Below are positions 38,898 through 47,897 of a stretch of DNA of 64,000 nt, piece by piece; positions within the stretch are counted from its first letter, which is position 1; every line of letters begins with the position of its first letter. The stretch lies in contig NZ_JANYMP010000003.1 in NCBI RefSeq assembly GCF_025061645.1, forward strand, positions 466,130-530,129, in the 5' to 3' direction. The translations under genes were made by a program, and so were the position numbers. This DNA is from Umezawaea endophytica (lineage in GTDB: Bacteria > Actinomycetota > Actinomycetes > Mycobacteriales > Pseudonocardiaceae). The notes beneath the pieces were generated by a model. That model ran no database searches. It was not told the origin of the DNA and saw only the letters and a list, made by a program, of their open reading frames with translations.

Positions 38898-41702
38898 GTG
38901 ACAGGGCTCGTGGAGCGGGACACCGAGTTGCACGCCCTCCGGGAGCTGGTACTCCGGGTGGAGGCGGGCCACGGTGGCCTGGCGATGGTGGAGGCGGGGG
39001 CGGGCCTCGGCAAAACGGTGCTGCTGCGCCACCTGCGCGGGCTCGCGGCGGACCACGGGTGCGTCGTGCTGTCGGCCCGCGGCGCCGAGCTGGAGCGGGA
39101 CTTCGCGTTCGGCGTGGTGCGCCAACTGCTGGAACCCGTGCTGCCGCGCGATGATCTCCAACGGCAGCAGCTCTTCCGCGGCGCGGCCCGCGTCACCGAG
39201 GCCCTGTTCGGCTCAGGCGACGGGCAGGCCGCTCCGGGATCGCCGTTCCCCCTGCTGAACGGCCTGTACTGGCTGCTGGTCAACCTCGCCGAACGCGGAC
39301 CGCTGGTCGTGCTGGTGGACGACGCCCAGTGGGCCGACCAGCCTTCCCTGCGGTTCCTGGGTTTCCTGGCTCGACGGCTCGACTCGATCGGGATCCTGGT
39401 GACCGTGACGATCCGGTCCGTCGACCACGGGGACGACGAACTGGTCGACGACCTCCTCGCCACCGACAACCGCACCCTGCTGCGCCCCAGGAACCTCAGC
39501 GCGCAGGGTGTCGCCGACCTGGTGCGGTCGCAGTTCGGGCCGGGCGCGCACGAGGAGTTCTGCGCCGCGTGCCACGCCGTCACCGGCGGGAACCCGCTGT
39601 TCGTCCGCGAACTGCTGCGCGTGCTGGTCTCCGACGGGGTGCGGCCGGACGCCGAGCACGCCGCCACCGTCACGGCCGCCGGGCCGGGAGCGGTCCACTG
39701 GTACGTCGCCGCCAGGTTGCGCCGCCAGTCGGCGGCCATGCGGTCCGTGGCGAGGGCGGTCGCGGTGCTGGGCAACGACTCCGACCTCCCGGTCGTCGCG
39801 GCGCAGGCCCAGTTGACGTGGGCGGAGGCGGCGGCCGCCGCGCGGCGGTTGACCGGTCAGGGCATCTTCGAGCGCGCCGACCCCCCGGCGTTCGTCCACG
39901 CGGTCGTGCGGGACGTGGCGCTGTCGCTGATCCCGGTGGAGGACCGCGCCGCCGAGCACGAGCGGGCCGCGACCGTGCTGCTCGGGGCGGACAAGCCGGT
40001 CGCGCAGGTCGCCTCGCACCTGTTGCGGACCGCCCCCGCCGGGATGCCCGACCGGATCGCGACGTTGGCCGCCGCGGCGGGCCAGGCCTTCCAGCACGGG
40101 TCTCCGGAGACCGCGGCGGTGTTCCTGGCCCGCGCCAGGACCGAACCGCCGCCGCCCGCGCTGCGGGCCGAGATCAGCAGGCGGCTGGGCAACTGCCAGG
40201 CGCACCACCTGGCCATCGACGACGCCGAGGCCCGCCTGCGGGAAGCGCTTGCCCTGGCGGACGCCGGGAGGCAGCGGGCGCTCTGCGCGTACAGCCTGGC
40301 CCGGTTCCTCAACGGCTGCGGCGACCCCCAGGAGGCGATCCCGCTGCTCTGCCAGGCGTTGGACGACCTGGAGGGCGTGGACGACCCCGCGCTGCTGCTG
40401 GAGGTCGAGGCCGAACTGGTGGGCATGGCGCGTGCCGATCTCGCGGGCCACACCCTGGTGCTGCGCCACCTCGACTCCTTCGACCGCAGGCCCGGCCGGT
40501 CGAGGGCGGTGCTCGACTCGCAGCGGGCGCTGGAGGCGGTGTTCACCGGGCGTCCGGCGGACGAGGCGATCCGGCTCGCGCGGTCGGCGCTCGCGGGCGA
40601 CGCCCTCACCCCGGAGCGGTGCGGGCTGTGGTCCGCGGTGCACACCATGATCGTCGCCGACCAGCTCGACGAGGCGGAGCGGCGGACGCAGCGGGCGCTG
40701 GACACCGCGGTCGACCGCGGCCTGCTCTTCCCGATGGGCATCATCCGCTGCCACCTGGCCAGGATCGCCCTGCTCCGCGGCGATCTCGCCCAAGCGGCCG
40801 AGCACGTCGAACTCGGCACGGCGGCGGTCCCCCGACCGAACATCGGACTGCCCGCGCTCGATTCGACGGCGATCCACCTGCTCGTCGAACGGGGACGGCT
40901 CGCCGAAGCCGACGCCGTGCTCACCGACAGCGCGCTGGCGGGCGGCCGGCCCGCACGCTCGTCGGTGCACCTGTGGCTCCTGGAAGCGCGCATCCGCCTG
41001 CGCCTCGCCCAGGGCGACCACGCCGCCGCGCTGGCCGACTCCGTCGCGTGTGGACGGTTGCTGGAGAACTGGGGCGCGGGCGGGATCTGGGACGTGCCCT
41101 GGCGGCTGCTGGCCGCGCACGCCCACCGCCTCGCGGGCAACCACCAGGAGGGCTCCGCCCTGGCGCACGAGCAGCTCCGCCTGGCCCGCGACTTCGCCGT
41201 GCCCCGGCACATCGCGGTCGCGCTGCGCGCCACGGCCGAGTTCGCGGCACCGGCCGACCAGCGCAGGCAGTTGGCGGAAGCGGCCGACCTGCTGCGCGGC
41301 GGACCGGGCAGGTTGGAGCTCGTCCACGTCCTGGTGGACCTCGGCGCCGCGCAGCAACGGGACGGCGACCGCGAGCAGGCGCGGACGACGGTCCGGCGGG
41401 CGGCCGAACTGGCGGCGGAGTGCCACGCGGGTGAACTGGTCGAGCGGTTGCGCGCCGGGCAGGCGGCGGCGGGCGGCAGGCTGCCCCGGTTGCGCCTCAC
41501 CGGCCTGCACGCCCTCACGCCGTCCGAACGCCGGGTGGCGAAGCTCGCGGCCGACGCGCTGACCAACCGCGAGATCGCCGAACGCCTCTTCGTCAGCGAG
41601 AAGACCGTCGAAGCACATCTCAGCAGCACGTTCCGCAAGCTCGGCGTCCGGTCCAGGACCCAACTCGTCACCCGGATGACCGCCATCCCGGCAGGCGGCT
41701 GA
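38898..41702 (+). CDS. LAL-type LuxR family regulator with AAA/STAND ATPase domain
   Basis: A 934-aa large ATP-binding LuxR regulator. The Walker A motif is AGAGLGKT at residues 33-40, Walker B is VVLVDDAQWAD near 136, the middle ~500 residues form a TPR-like helical array, and the C-terminus is a LuxR HTH (LTPSERRVAKLAADALTNREIAERLFVSEKTVEAHLSS). Such proteins act as pathway-specific activators. It is the last gene before the CIS cluster and points toward it, with 161 bases to the next start, so it is the best candidate CIS activator in the window. The start is GTG at 38898. Confidence 0.93.
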   Translation: MTGLVERDTELHALRELVLRVEAGHGGLAMVEAGAGLGKTVLLRHLRGLAADHGCVVLSARGAELERDFAFGVVRQLLEPVLPRDDLQRQQLFRGAARVTEALFGSGDGQAAPGSPFPLLNGLYWLLVNLAERGPLVVLVDDAQWADQPSLRFLGFLARRLDSIGILVTVTIRSVDHGDDELVDDLLATDNRTLLRPRNLSAQGVADLVRSQFGPGAHEEFCAACHAVTGGNPLFVRELLRVLVSDGVRPDAEHAATVTAAGPGAVHWYVAARLRRQSAAMRSVARAVAVLGNDSDLPVVAAQAQLTWAEAAAAARRLTGQGIFERADPPAFVHAVVRDVALSLIPVEDRAAEHERAATVLLGADKPVAQVASHLLRTAPAGMPDRIATLAAAAGQAFQHGSPETAAVFLARARTEPPPPALRAEISRRLGNCQAHHLAIDDAEARLREALALADAGRQRALCAYSLARFLNGCGDPQEAIPLLCQALDDLEGVDDPALLLEVEAELVGMARADLAGHTLVLRHLDSFDRRPGRSRAVLDSQRALEAVFTGRPADEAIRLARSALAGDALTPERCGLWSAVHTMIVADQLDEAERRTQRALDTAVDRGLLFPMGIIRCHLARIALLRGDLAQAAEHVELGTAAVPRPNIGLPALDSTAIHLLVERGRLAEADAVLTDSALAGGRPARSSVHLWLLEARIRLRLAQGDHAAALADSVACGRLLENWGAGGIWDVPWRLLAAHAHRLAGNHQEGSALAHEQLRLARDFAVPRHIAVALRATAEFAAPADQRRQLAEAADLLRGGPGRLELVHVLVDLGAAQQRDGDREQARTTVRRAAELAAECHAGELVERLRAGQAAAGGRLPRLRLTGLHALTPSERRVAKLAADALTNREIAERLFVSEKTVEAHLSSTFRKLGVRSRTQLVTRMTAIPAGG

Positions 41703-41863
41703 CCACCGCGCGGTCACGCGGGCAGCGGTGATCGGTGCCCCAACGGGTAGTGGCATGCCTGTTTTCTTGCACCGCGGCCGGTGTGCTGGCGAAGGCGCGT
41801 CGAACAGCATGGGGGAACGCCGAGCGCAGCGCACCGGCGCGTCCCACCGACAGGAGTGCGCGG

Positions 41864-42907
41864 ATGACACGGGTTACCGACGACATGGTCCTAGCGGTCC
41901 GGATCACCGACCTCGCCGAGCGGCGGAAGTGGTTCGAGGCACTGGTGACCCGCTTCGCGCAGGCCGAGGGCGACCAGGGCAGGCTCACCGCGCTGCTGAC
42001 GGAGGACGAGGACCGGCGGGAGTTCCCGCCGGACACGGTCCGGGCGTTCGTCGAGTCGTTGGAACGCGCGAACCTCCGGCCGGTCGAGGTCGTCGGCGAG
42101 ATGGTGGCGCTGACCGCGGACGAACTGCTGGACCTCTACGCGCAGGCCGAGGCCAGGGTCGCGGCGGCCCACCAGCCCGCCGTCCCCGTCGTCCGCGGCG
42201 ACTGGGCCACCTTCCTCGCCGAGCACGGGCCGCGGTGGAACGGCGCGCACGCCGACTGGGACGTCTTCCGCACCTGGTTCCTGCACGCGGCGGGCCTGGT
42301 GGGGCTGGCGGCGGAGGCCACCGGCTTCCTGACGCTGGCCGACCAGGACGGACGGCACAAGACCTTCCGCGCCTACCAGGTCACCGTCCCCCACGACCAG
42401 GAGGACTGGAACAGGTTCCTCGCCGCCAACGGCGTCCGGTGGAACGGGCAGCCGCGGGACTGGGCGGTGTTCCGCACCTGGTTCGAGTACACCGCCGACC
42501 AGGAGGCGCTCGCGAGCCCCGCCAAGGCGTTCCTCGACCACGCCGAGGCCGGAGGGCAGCGCGCCGTCTTCGCCCAGTACCACATCACCCTGCCGCCACT
42601 GGTGGAGACGCCACCGCCGGTGCCCCGGCAGGAGCCCGAACCAGTCGCCGAGGCCCCGGTGTCGCTGCTGGACCGCCAGCTCACCGACGACGAGGTCGCG
42701 TCGGCCGAGCGGGCGTTGGCCGAGATCGACCGCGAGGACGACGACACCGTGCTCCTCACCGCCGACGACTTCCGCCCCGACGACCTGCTCGACCTCCTGG
42801 CCGTGCAGGAAGCGCTGAGCCTCAAGGTCGACGGGGTCGTCGGACCCGTGACCATCCAGGCCATCGACGACTACATCGCCGCGCACGACCTCGTCGTCCC
42901 GGCGTGA
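41864..42907 (+). CDS. Unknown CIS-locus protein with a duplicated Trp-rich motif and peptidoglycan-binding-like C-terminus
   Basis: A 347-aa protein without a recognised overall family. Two copies of a ~28-residue unit occur at ~112-140 (DWATFLAEHGPRWNG...DWDVFRTWF) and ~181-209 (DWNRFLAANGVRWNG...DWAVFRTWF). After a Pro/Glu linker, the C-terminus (AVQEALSLKVDGVVGPVTIQAID) resembles a peptidoglycan-binding_1 repeat. No signal peptide. ATG at 41864 follows CAGGAG; the open frame upstream is promoter sequence. As first gene after the LAL regulator it may be a CIS cargo or accessory protein. Confidence 0.72.
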   Translation: MTRVTDDMVLAVRITDLAERRKWFEALVTRFAQAEGDQGRLTALLTEDEDRREFPPDTVRAFVESLERANLRPVEVVGEMVALTADELLDLYAQAEARVAAAHQPAVPVVRGDWATFLAEHGPRWNGAHADWDVFRTWFLHAAGLVGLAAEATGFLTLADQDGRHKTFRAYQVTVPHDQEDWNRFLAANGVRWNGQPRDWAVFRTWFEYTADQEALASPAKAFLDHAEAGGQRAVFAQYHITLPPLVETPPPVPRQEPEPVAEAPVSLLDRQLTDDEVASAERALAEIDREDDDTVLLTADDFRPDDLLDLLAVQEALSLKVDGVVGPVTIQAIDDYIAAHDLVVPA

Positions 42908-42962
42908 CACCGCGGACCACCCGACACCGCGGGCGGACCGCGGGCCAGCGAGAAGGTGAACC

Positions 42963-43277
42963 ATGACCGAACCGAACGAGGGCGTGGCGGTCGACCCGCA
43001 CGTCCAGGGCTGGCTCCACGAGGAGCGGGACGCCTTCCAGGCCTACGAGATGGGCGACCTGACGGGCGCCATCACCGGCTGGACGTCGCTGCTGGAGGAC
43101 GAGGCCGCGCTGTCCACCATCAGGAGCGAGCCGAGCGGCGACGAGGCCCTCCGGGAGGTCGCGACCGAACTGGTCACGGCGCACCTGCGCGTGGGGGACG
43201 ACACCGCGGCCAAGGCCGTCGCCGCCGAGTGGCGCGTGGACCTGTCCGGCATCGACGCGCCCGGCGCGGACGACTGA
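42963..43277 (+). CDS. Small acidic hypothetical protein
   Basis: A 104-aa soluble, acidic, mainly helical protein (WLHEERDAFQAYEMGDLTGAI, EALREVATELVTAHLRVGDDTAAKAVAAEW) with a TPR-like feel but no recognised domain. ATG at 42963 follows GAGAAGG. It ends 13 bases before the next gene, so it is co-transcribed with it. A small acidic protein directly before a large unknown protein could be a dedicated chaperone or immunity-type partner; this is only a suggestion from position. Confidence 0.7.
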   Translation: MTEPNEGVAVDPHVQGWLHEERDAFQAYEMGDLTGAITGWTSLLEDEAALSTIRSEPSGDEALREVATELVTAHLRVGDDTAAKAVAAEWRVDLSGIDAPGADD

Positions 43278-43290
43278 ACGAGGAGCAACC

Positions 43291-45765
43291 GTGTCCCAGC
43301 CGATCGCCGCCCCCACCTGGTGGGAAGCACTGAACCCCGACCACCTCGCGCTGATCTACGAGGTCACCACGGAGGGGCCGAGCGCCCTGTCCTCCCTGCG
43401 GGAGAAGCTCGGCCGGACTCCCGGCAGCGCGGTGCGCCACCACGACCTGCCCGAGAACGCGGCGCGGCTGCTCGGCGGGAGGAAACCCTTCCAGGGCAAG
43501 CACCGCGACGCCTTCCTGGTCGCCTTCCGGTCCTGGCTGCGGATGAACCCGCGGGGCGAGGTCACCGTGGACTGGATCGACGCGCAGTGGGACCTGATCG
43601 AGGATCCGCGGAACGCCGCGGCCGAGAAGACCAAGACCGCTTTCGGGGCGGTCATCGCGAAGGTCGAGAACCCGTTCGCGCTGTTCGTCGCGGACCTGCG
43701 GGTCGTGCTCGACACCGTGGCCGTCGCGATGGACGACCCGTCGGTCACCGGGTCGTGGAAGAACACCAGACGGATCCTCGACCACGGGCAGGACGAGGTC
43801 GTGGTGAAGGACGGCAAGCGCTCCTACCGGACGCGCGAGGGCTTCCTCGCCATCAGCAACAGGTTCGGGCTGCACCCCTTCGGCGTCGCCAAGCGGGTCG
43901 AGCAGGACCGGAACATCGCGATCCGGCGGGCCGTGCGGCACACCCAGGCCGACTCGGAGGTCAAAGGCCTGCTCGGGCAGCACAAGAAGAACCCCGCGCC
44001 CGGCGTCGACGTCTCGCACTACCCCACGATCGTCGCCATGCGCGACGCCGCGGCCCGGCTGTACATCGAGGTCAAGGTGACGTCGTTGACGACGGTCGCC
44101 GCCGGGGAGTTCGCGACCTGGCAGAAGATCGCCGACGAGGGGCGGTTCAGGAACTTCGCCGAGGTCCCGCTCTACGCGAGCAACCGCTTCGCCCACACGT
44201 GGGGCATGCTCTCGACCGCCGAGGGCATGGTGCGCCAGTTCGCACTCGACTTCAACGAGCAGTACGCCACCCCGCTCGGGACGAGCCCGGAACCCGGCGC
44301 GATCTCCCAGCGGCAGGACGACCACGACACCGCCAAGACCGGGAAGTCGCTGGACGAGCACTTCGTGGCGGGCAGGCAGGCGCTCGTCGCGTACCTCGAA
44401 GCCGTTCGGGCGGTCTACGAGTGCGTGGTGGACAGTTGCCAGGAGTTCTACGGATGGGTCCAGGAGTGGACCGAGGAGCAACTGACGAGGAACCTCCAGA
44501 ACGACAACTTCCAGTTGTGGCTGGCCATCCGCTCCGCCAAGGTGCTGCTGACCGCGGCCACCTTCACCGCCAGCGTCGTCCTGGAGGTGTTCAGCGCGGG
44601 CACCCTGACCTTCCTCGTCGTCCCCGCGCTGATCGCCGCCGACGCGCTGATGGACAAGATCGCCGACCACCTGACCGCCCGGCACGTGGACCAGCACGTC
44701 GACGAGTTGAAGGACGCGGGCGAGATGGACACCTTCCTGGGCAAGGAGGTGGTGACCACCAAGCAGCAGGCCATGAGGGCACTCGCCGAGCCGGTGCGGA
44801 AGATCGTGGTGGTCGCCGAGGGGGCGTTGAAGGTCGAGGACGGCCGCGGCAAGGTGGCGGCCACCACGGCGGTCCCCCTCGAACTCGCCAAGCTGGCGGC
44901 CGCGAAGAACGCCGACAAGGCGGCGAAGATCATCGGTCGGGTGACGGACCCGGTGAGCAACATCGGCGAATCCGTGTCGGCGTGGACCGGTGTCGCGACG
45001 AACGGCCTGTCCCTGGTGCTGGAGACCGGCGGGCTGATCACCAGCCTGGTCCTGCCGCCGAAGATCGAGGACACGATCACGCCCGAGGCAAGGGACGCGC
45101 TCAAGGAGGTGCTGCGCGACACGCTCGCCGCCCTCGGCAAGGACCAGGCCCTCGCCCTGCGCGGCAAGCTCTCGAACAACGCCGACGTGCGGCTGAGGGT
45201 CGTCATGGAGGACGGCACCCTCAGCGGTGAGATCGTCAACGGGGACGGCACGAAGTTCGAGGTCGACATCGACGTGGAGACCATGCGGCTGCGCTTCAAG
45301 ACCCGTGACTCCTTCCAGTTCGTCCTCCGCCAGTGGGTCAGGGAGAGGACCGCGCGGTGGGGTGACGTGGTCGAACGGGTCGTGTTCGACGACACCCGGT
45401 ACGTCTACCTCCGGGTCAAGGGCGCCGCGGAGATCAAGGAGGAGCTGGACTCCTACTACCACCCGCTCTCCGACGAGTACACCGCCATCGTCCGCTTCGA
45501 CCGCGCCGAACTGGTCGAGCGCGTTGTCGTGGACAAGGGCGTGTACACGGTGACCGACGTCCAGGGCGTCATGGTGGGCCACCTCGGCGCCGCGCTGAAG
45601 GGCACGGACAGCCTCTACGACGCGGTCTTCCCCACCGGCGGCGTCGCCTACTACCTCGGCGAGAGCAAGGCGCCCTCGTCCCCGGACACCCTGGCCGAGT
45701 TCCGGGAACGGGTCAACGCCAAGGTCAAGGCGGTCCTCGAACACCGGGACAAGGTCGGCGCCTGA
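43291..45765 (+). CDS. Large unknown CIS-locus protein (candidate cargo or tape-measure-like)
   Basis: An 824-aa protein with no family I recognise. It opens with WWEALNPDHLALIYEV and is largely helical. Two hydrophobic stretches occur, ~residues 415-455 (LTAATFTASVVLEVFSAGT then LTFLVVPALIAADAL) and ~560-590 (NGLSLVLETGGLITSLVLP), and the C-terminal ~200 residues look like a mixed alpha/beta domain. The absence of a signal peptide together with membrane-insertion-like segments would suit a pore-type effector; tape-measure proteins also have internal hydrophobic segments. The start is GTG at 43291 with GAGGAG upstream. It ends 124 bases before the sheath gene, with a hairpin between. Confidence 0.7.
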   Translation: MSQPIAAPTWWEALNPDHLALIYEVTTEGPSALSSLREKLGRTPGSAVRHHDLPENAARLLGGRKPFQGKHRDAFLVAFRSWLRMNPRGEVTVDWIDAQWDLIEDPRNAAAEKTKTAFGAVIAKVENPFALFVADLRVVLDTVAVAMDDPSVTGSWKNTRRILDHGQDEVVVKDGKRSYRTREGFLAISNRFGLHPFGVAKRVEQDRNIAIRRAVRHTQADSEVKGLLGQHKKNPAPGVDVSHYPTIVAMRDAAARLYIEVKVTSLTTVAAGEFATWQKIADEGRFRNFAEVPLYASNRFAHTWGMLSTAEGMVRQFALDFNEQYATPLGTSPEPGAISQRQDDHDTAKTGKSLDEHFVAGRQALVAYLEAVRAVYECVVDSCQEFYGWVQEWTEEQLTRNLQNDNFQLWLAIRSAKVLLTAATFTASVVLEVFSAGTLTFLVVPALIAADALMDKIADHLTARHVDQHVDELKDAGEMDTFLGKEVVTTKQQAMRALAEPVRKIVVVAEGALKVEDGRGKVAATTAVPLELAKLAAAKNADKAAKIIGRVTDPVSNIGESVSAWTGVATNGLSLVLETGGLITSLVLPPKIEDTITPEARDALKEVLRDTLAALGKDQALALRGKLSNNADVRLRVVMEDGTLSGEIVNGDGTKFEVDIDVETMRLRFKTRDSFQFVLRQWVRERTARWGDVVERVVFDDTRYVYLRVKGAAEIKEELDSYYHPLSDEYTAIVRFDRAELVERVVVDKGVYTVTDVQGVMVGHLGAALKGTDSLYDAVFPTGGVAYYLGESKAPSSPDTLAEFRERVNAKVKAVLEHRDKVGA

Positions 45766-45812
45766 CCCGCGCGACCGCCGGGTTTCCCGAAGGTGCAACG
45801 CGGTGCGCGAAA

Positions 45813-45839
45813 GCCGGGCCGAACGCTTATGGGCCCGGC
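45813..45839 (+). terminator. Hairpin between the upstream unknown genes and the sheath gene
   Basis: GCCGGGCC (45813-45820) and GGCCCGGC (45832-45839) are perfect 8-bp complements around 11 bases. It lies 48 bases after the 824-aa gene and 50 bases before the sheath start. It could end the upstream transcript or attenuate read-through, letting structural genes be made at a different level. No T-tract follows. Confidence 0.5.
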
Positions 45840-45888
45840 CGCGTTCGCGGTCAGAGTGTGCGTGTCAGGCACTACAGCGGAGGACGGT

Positions 45889-47406
45889 ATGGCGAACTAC
45901 CTTTCACCCGGCGTGTACACCGAGGAGGTGTCGTCCGGTTCCAAGCCCATCGAGGGGGTCGGCACCGCCGTCGCCGCGTTCGTCGGGTTCGCCGAGCGCG
46001 GTCCGACCGACGAGCCGGTGCTGGTGACGAACTGGACCCAGTTCTCCCAGGCGTTCGGCGGGTTCCTCGACGACGGCTACCTCGCGCACGCCGTGTACGG
46101 GTACTTCCTCAACGGCGGCGGCGCGGCGTACGTGGTGCGCGTCGGCGGCGGGACCGGTGACGGCACGGCGACGGCGCGCGCGGAGATCGCCGGTGTCGGC
46201 TCGGGCAGGCCGGTCGTGGTCAGGGCGGTCGAGGCGGGCCCGGCGGGCAACGACGTGTCGATCGAGGTCCAGGACTCCTCCGAGCCGGGCGACGACGCGG
46301 TGAAGCTCGTGGTGCGCAAGGGGGACGTGGAGGAGGTCTACGACAACGTCACCGTGCGGCGCGGTCCCTCGCACGTGGTGACCGCGCTGCGCCAGTCCAA
46401 ACTGGTCGCGGTCGAGGACGTGAAGGGCCAGAGCGCGGTGGCGCTGCCCAGCAAGGGCACCAGGACCGTCCTGAGCGGCGGCGAGGTCGCCGCGGTCGGA
46501 CCCGTGCGGGCTTCCGACTACGTGGGCGATTCGGGCGACCGCACCGGCTTCGCGGGACTGGAGGCCGTCGACGACGTCACCATGCTCTGCGTGCCCGACC
46601 TGATGAGCGCCTACCAGCGCGGCGCCATCGACCGCGACGGCGTGAAGGCCGTGCAGCTCGCCATGATCGCGCACTGCGAGCTGATGTCGGACCGGGTGGC
46701 CATCCTCGACCCGCTGCCGGACCTCAAACCGCAGGCGCTGCGGACCTGGCGGGTGGACGAGGCGGGCTACGACTCCAAGTACGCCACCCTCTACTGGCCG
46801 TGGCTCGACGTCGTGGCGCCCAACGGGAAGAAGCTCGCCGTGCCGCCCAGCGGGCACGTCGCCGGCGTGTGGGCGCGCAACGACGACACGCGCGGGGTGC
46901 ACAAGGCGCCGGCGAACGAGGTGGTGCGCGGGGTGGTCGGTCTGCGGTCCGGGCTGACGCGGGGCGAGCACGACACGCTCAACCCGGTCGGGGTCAACTG
47001 CGTCCGCTCGTTCCCCGGCCAGGGCGTCCGGATCTGGGGCGCCCGCACGCTCTCCAGCGACCCGGAGTGGCGCTACCTCAACGTGCGCAGGCTGTTCAAC
47101 TACGTGGAGAAGTCGATCCTCAACGGGACGAACTGGGTGGTCTTCGAGCCGAACGACCAGTACCTGTGGGGATCGGTCAACCGGACGATCAACATGTTCC
47201 TCCGCCGCGTGTGGCGCAGCGGCGCCCTGTTCGGCAGCACACCGGACCAGGCCTTCTACGTCAAGTGCGACGCGGAGAACAACCCGGAGGAGAACCGCGA
47301 CGCGGGCATCCTCACCGTCGACATCGGCATCGCCCCGGTGAAGCCCGCCGAGTTCGTGGTGTTCCGCCTGGCTCAGTACTCCGAGGGCGCGGCGCTCCAG
47401 GAATGA
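45889..47406 (+). CDS. Contractile injection system sheath protein (phage tail sheath family)
   Basis: A 505-aa contractile sheath subunit. The N-terminus reads LSPGVYTEEVSSGSKPIEGV with TAVAAFVGFAERGP, the family hallmark, and the C-terminal domain includes YLNVRRLFNYVEKSI, WVVFEPNDQYLW and the terminal KPAEFVVFRLAQYSEG, which forms the inter-subunit mesh. It assembles around the inner tube and contracts to drive it through a membrane. ATG at 45889 follows GCGGAGGA. First structural gene of the CIS, 26 bases before the first tube gene. Confidence 0.96.
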   Translation: MANYLSPGVYTEEVSSGSKPIEGVGTAVAAFVGFAERGPTDEPVLVTNWTQFSQAFGGFLDDGYLAHAVYGYFLNGGGAAYVVRVGGGTGDGTATARAEIAGVGSGRPVVVRAVEAGPAGNDVSIEVQDSSEPGDDAVKLVVRKGDVEEVYDNVTVRRGPSHVVTALRQSKLVAVEDVKGQSAVALPSKGTRTVLSGGEVAAVGPVRASDYVGDSGDRTGFAGLEAVDDVTMLCVPDLMSAYQRGAIDRDGVKAVQLAMIAHCELMSDRVAILDPLPDLKPQALRTWRVDEAGYDSKYATLYWPWLDVVAPNGKKLAVPPSGHVAGVWARNDDTRGVHKAPANEVVRGVVGLRSGLTRGEHDTLNPVGVNCVRSFPGQGVRIWGARTLSSDPEWRYLNVRRLFNYVEKSILNGTNWVVFEPNDQYLWGSVNRTINMFLRRVWRSGALFGSTPDQAFYVKCDAENNPEENRDAGILTVDIGIAPVKPAEFVVFRLAQYSEGAALQE

Positions 47407-47432
47407 GTGTCACGAGGTGAGGAGTCCTGGTC

Positions 47433-47867
47433 GTGGACCAGTACGTCAGTGCCGCGCGCTTCGTGGTGACCTGCGAGGGGTGGGCGGTGGGCCTGGGTTT
47501 CTCCGAGCTGGCGGGCTTCACGTCCAGTGTGGAGCACCAGGAGTACTCGTACAACAACAGGGTGGGCAACATCCACACCAAGCAGTTCGGGCGGGCCCGG
47601 CCACCGTCGATCACGCTGAAGCGGGCGCTGGACGCCGCGGGCTTCGGCCGGATCTTCGCCTGGCACGCGCTGGCGCGGATGAACAACCCGTTGGCCAAGG
47701 TGCCCGCCGCGTTCACGATCATGGACGCGAGCGGCGGCGTCACCGCTTCCTGCCTGCTGGAGAACGCCTGGTGCGCCAGGCTCGAACTGGACGCGACGAC
47801 CGCCGGGTCGTCGAACGTCGTGATGATGAAGGCGACCATCGAGTGCGACGCGATCATCCTCGCCTGA
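47433..47867 (+). CDS. CIS inner tube protein 1 (phage tail tube, gp19 family)
   Basis: A 144-aa Hcp/gp19-type tube subunit (FSELAGFTSSVEHQEYSYNN, HTKQFGRARPPSITLKRALDAAG, WHALARMN, ENAWCARLEL). It shares the whole length with the next gene, showing gene duplication, but has a GTG start and ends in IILA. Two tube paralogues are usual for CIS, with one often forming the layers near the baseplate. It is 26 bases after the sheath gene. Confidence 0.92.
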   Translation: MDQYVSAARFVVTCEGWAVGLGFSELAGFTSSVEHQEYSYNNRVGNIHTKQFGRARPPSITLKRALDAAGFGRIFAWHALARMNNPLAKVPAAFTIMDASGGVTASCLLENAWCARLELDATTAGSSNVVMMKATIECDAIILA

Positions 47868-47897
47868 CCGCCGCCCCATGAGAAGAGGAGTCCTGCC

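Noticed and set aside
38898-41702. LAL protein considered as the missing CIS AAA+ ATPase
   Set aside because: Its Walker motifs belong to a STAND/LAL regulator with a TPR region and a C-terminal LuxR HTH, not to the Afp15/Pvc15 AAA+ type.
42822-43330. Antisense frames around the small 104-aa gene at 42963
   Set aside because: The plus-strand frame has GAGAAGG before ATG and correct operon spacing; the opposite frames lack a ribosome site and balanced composition.
43174-45798. Minus-strand open frame opposite the 824-aa CIS-locus gene
   Set aside because: The plus-strand frame has a ribosome binding site, normal codon bias and fits the operon; the minus-strand frame is Arg/Gly/His-rich shadow sequence.
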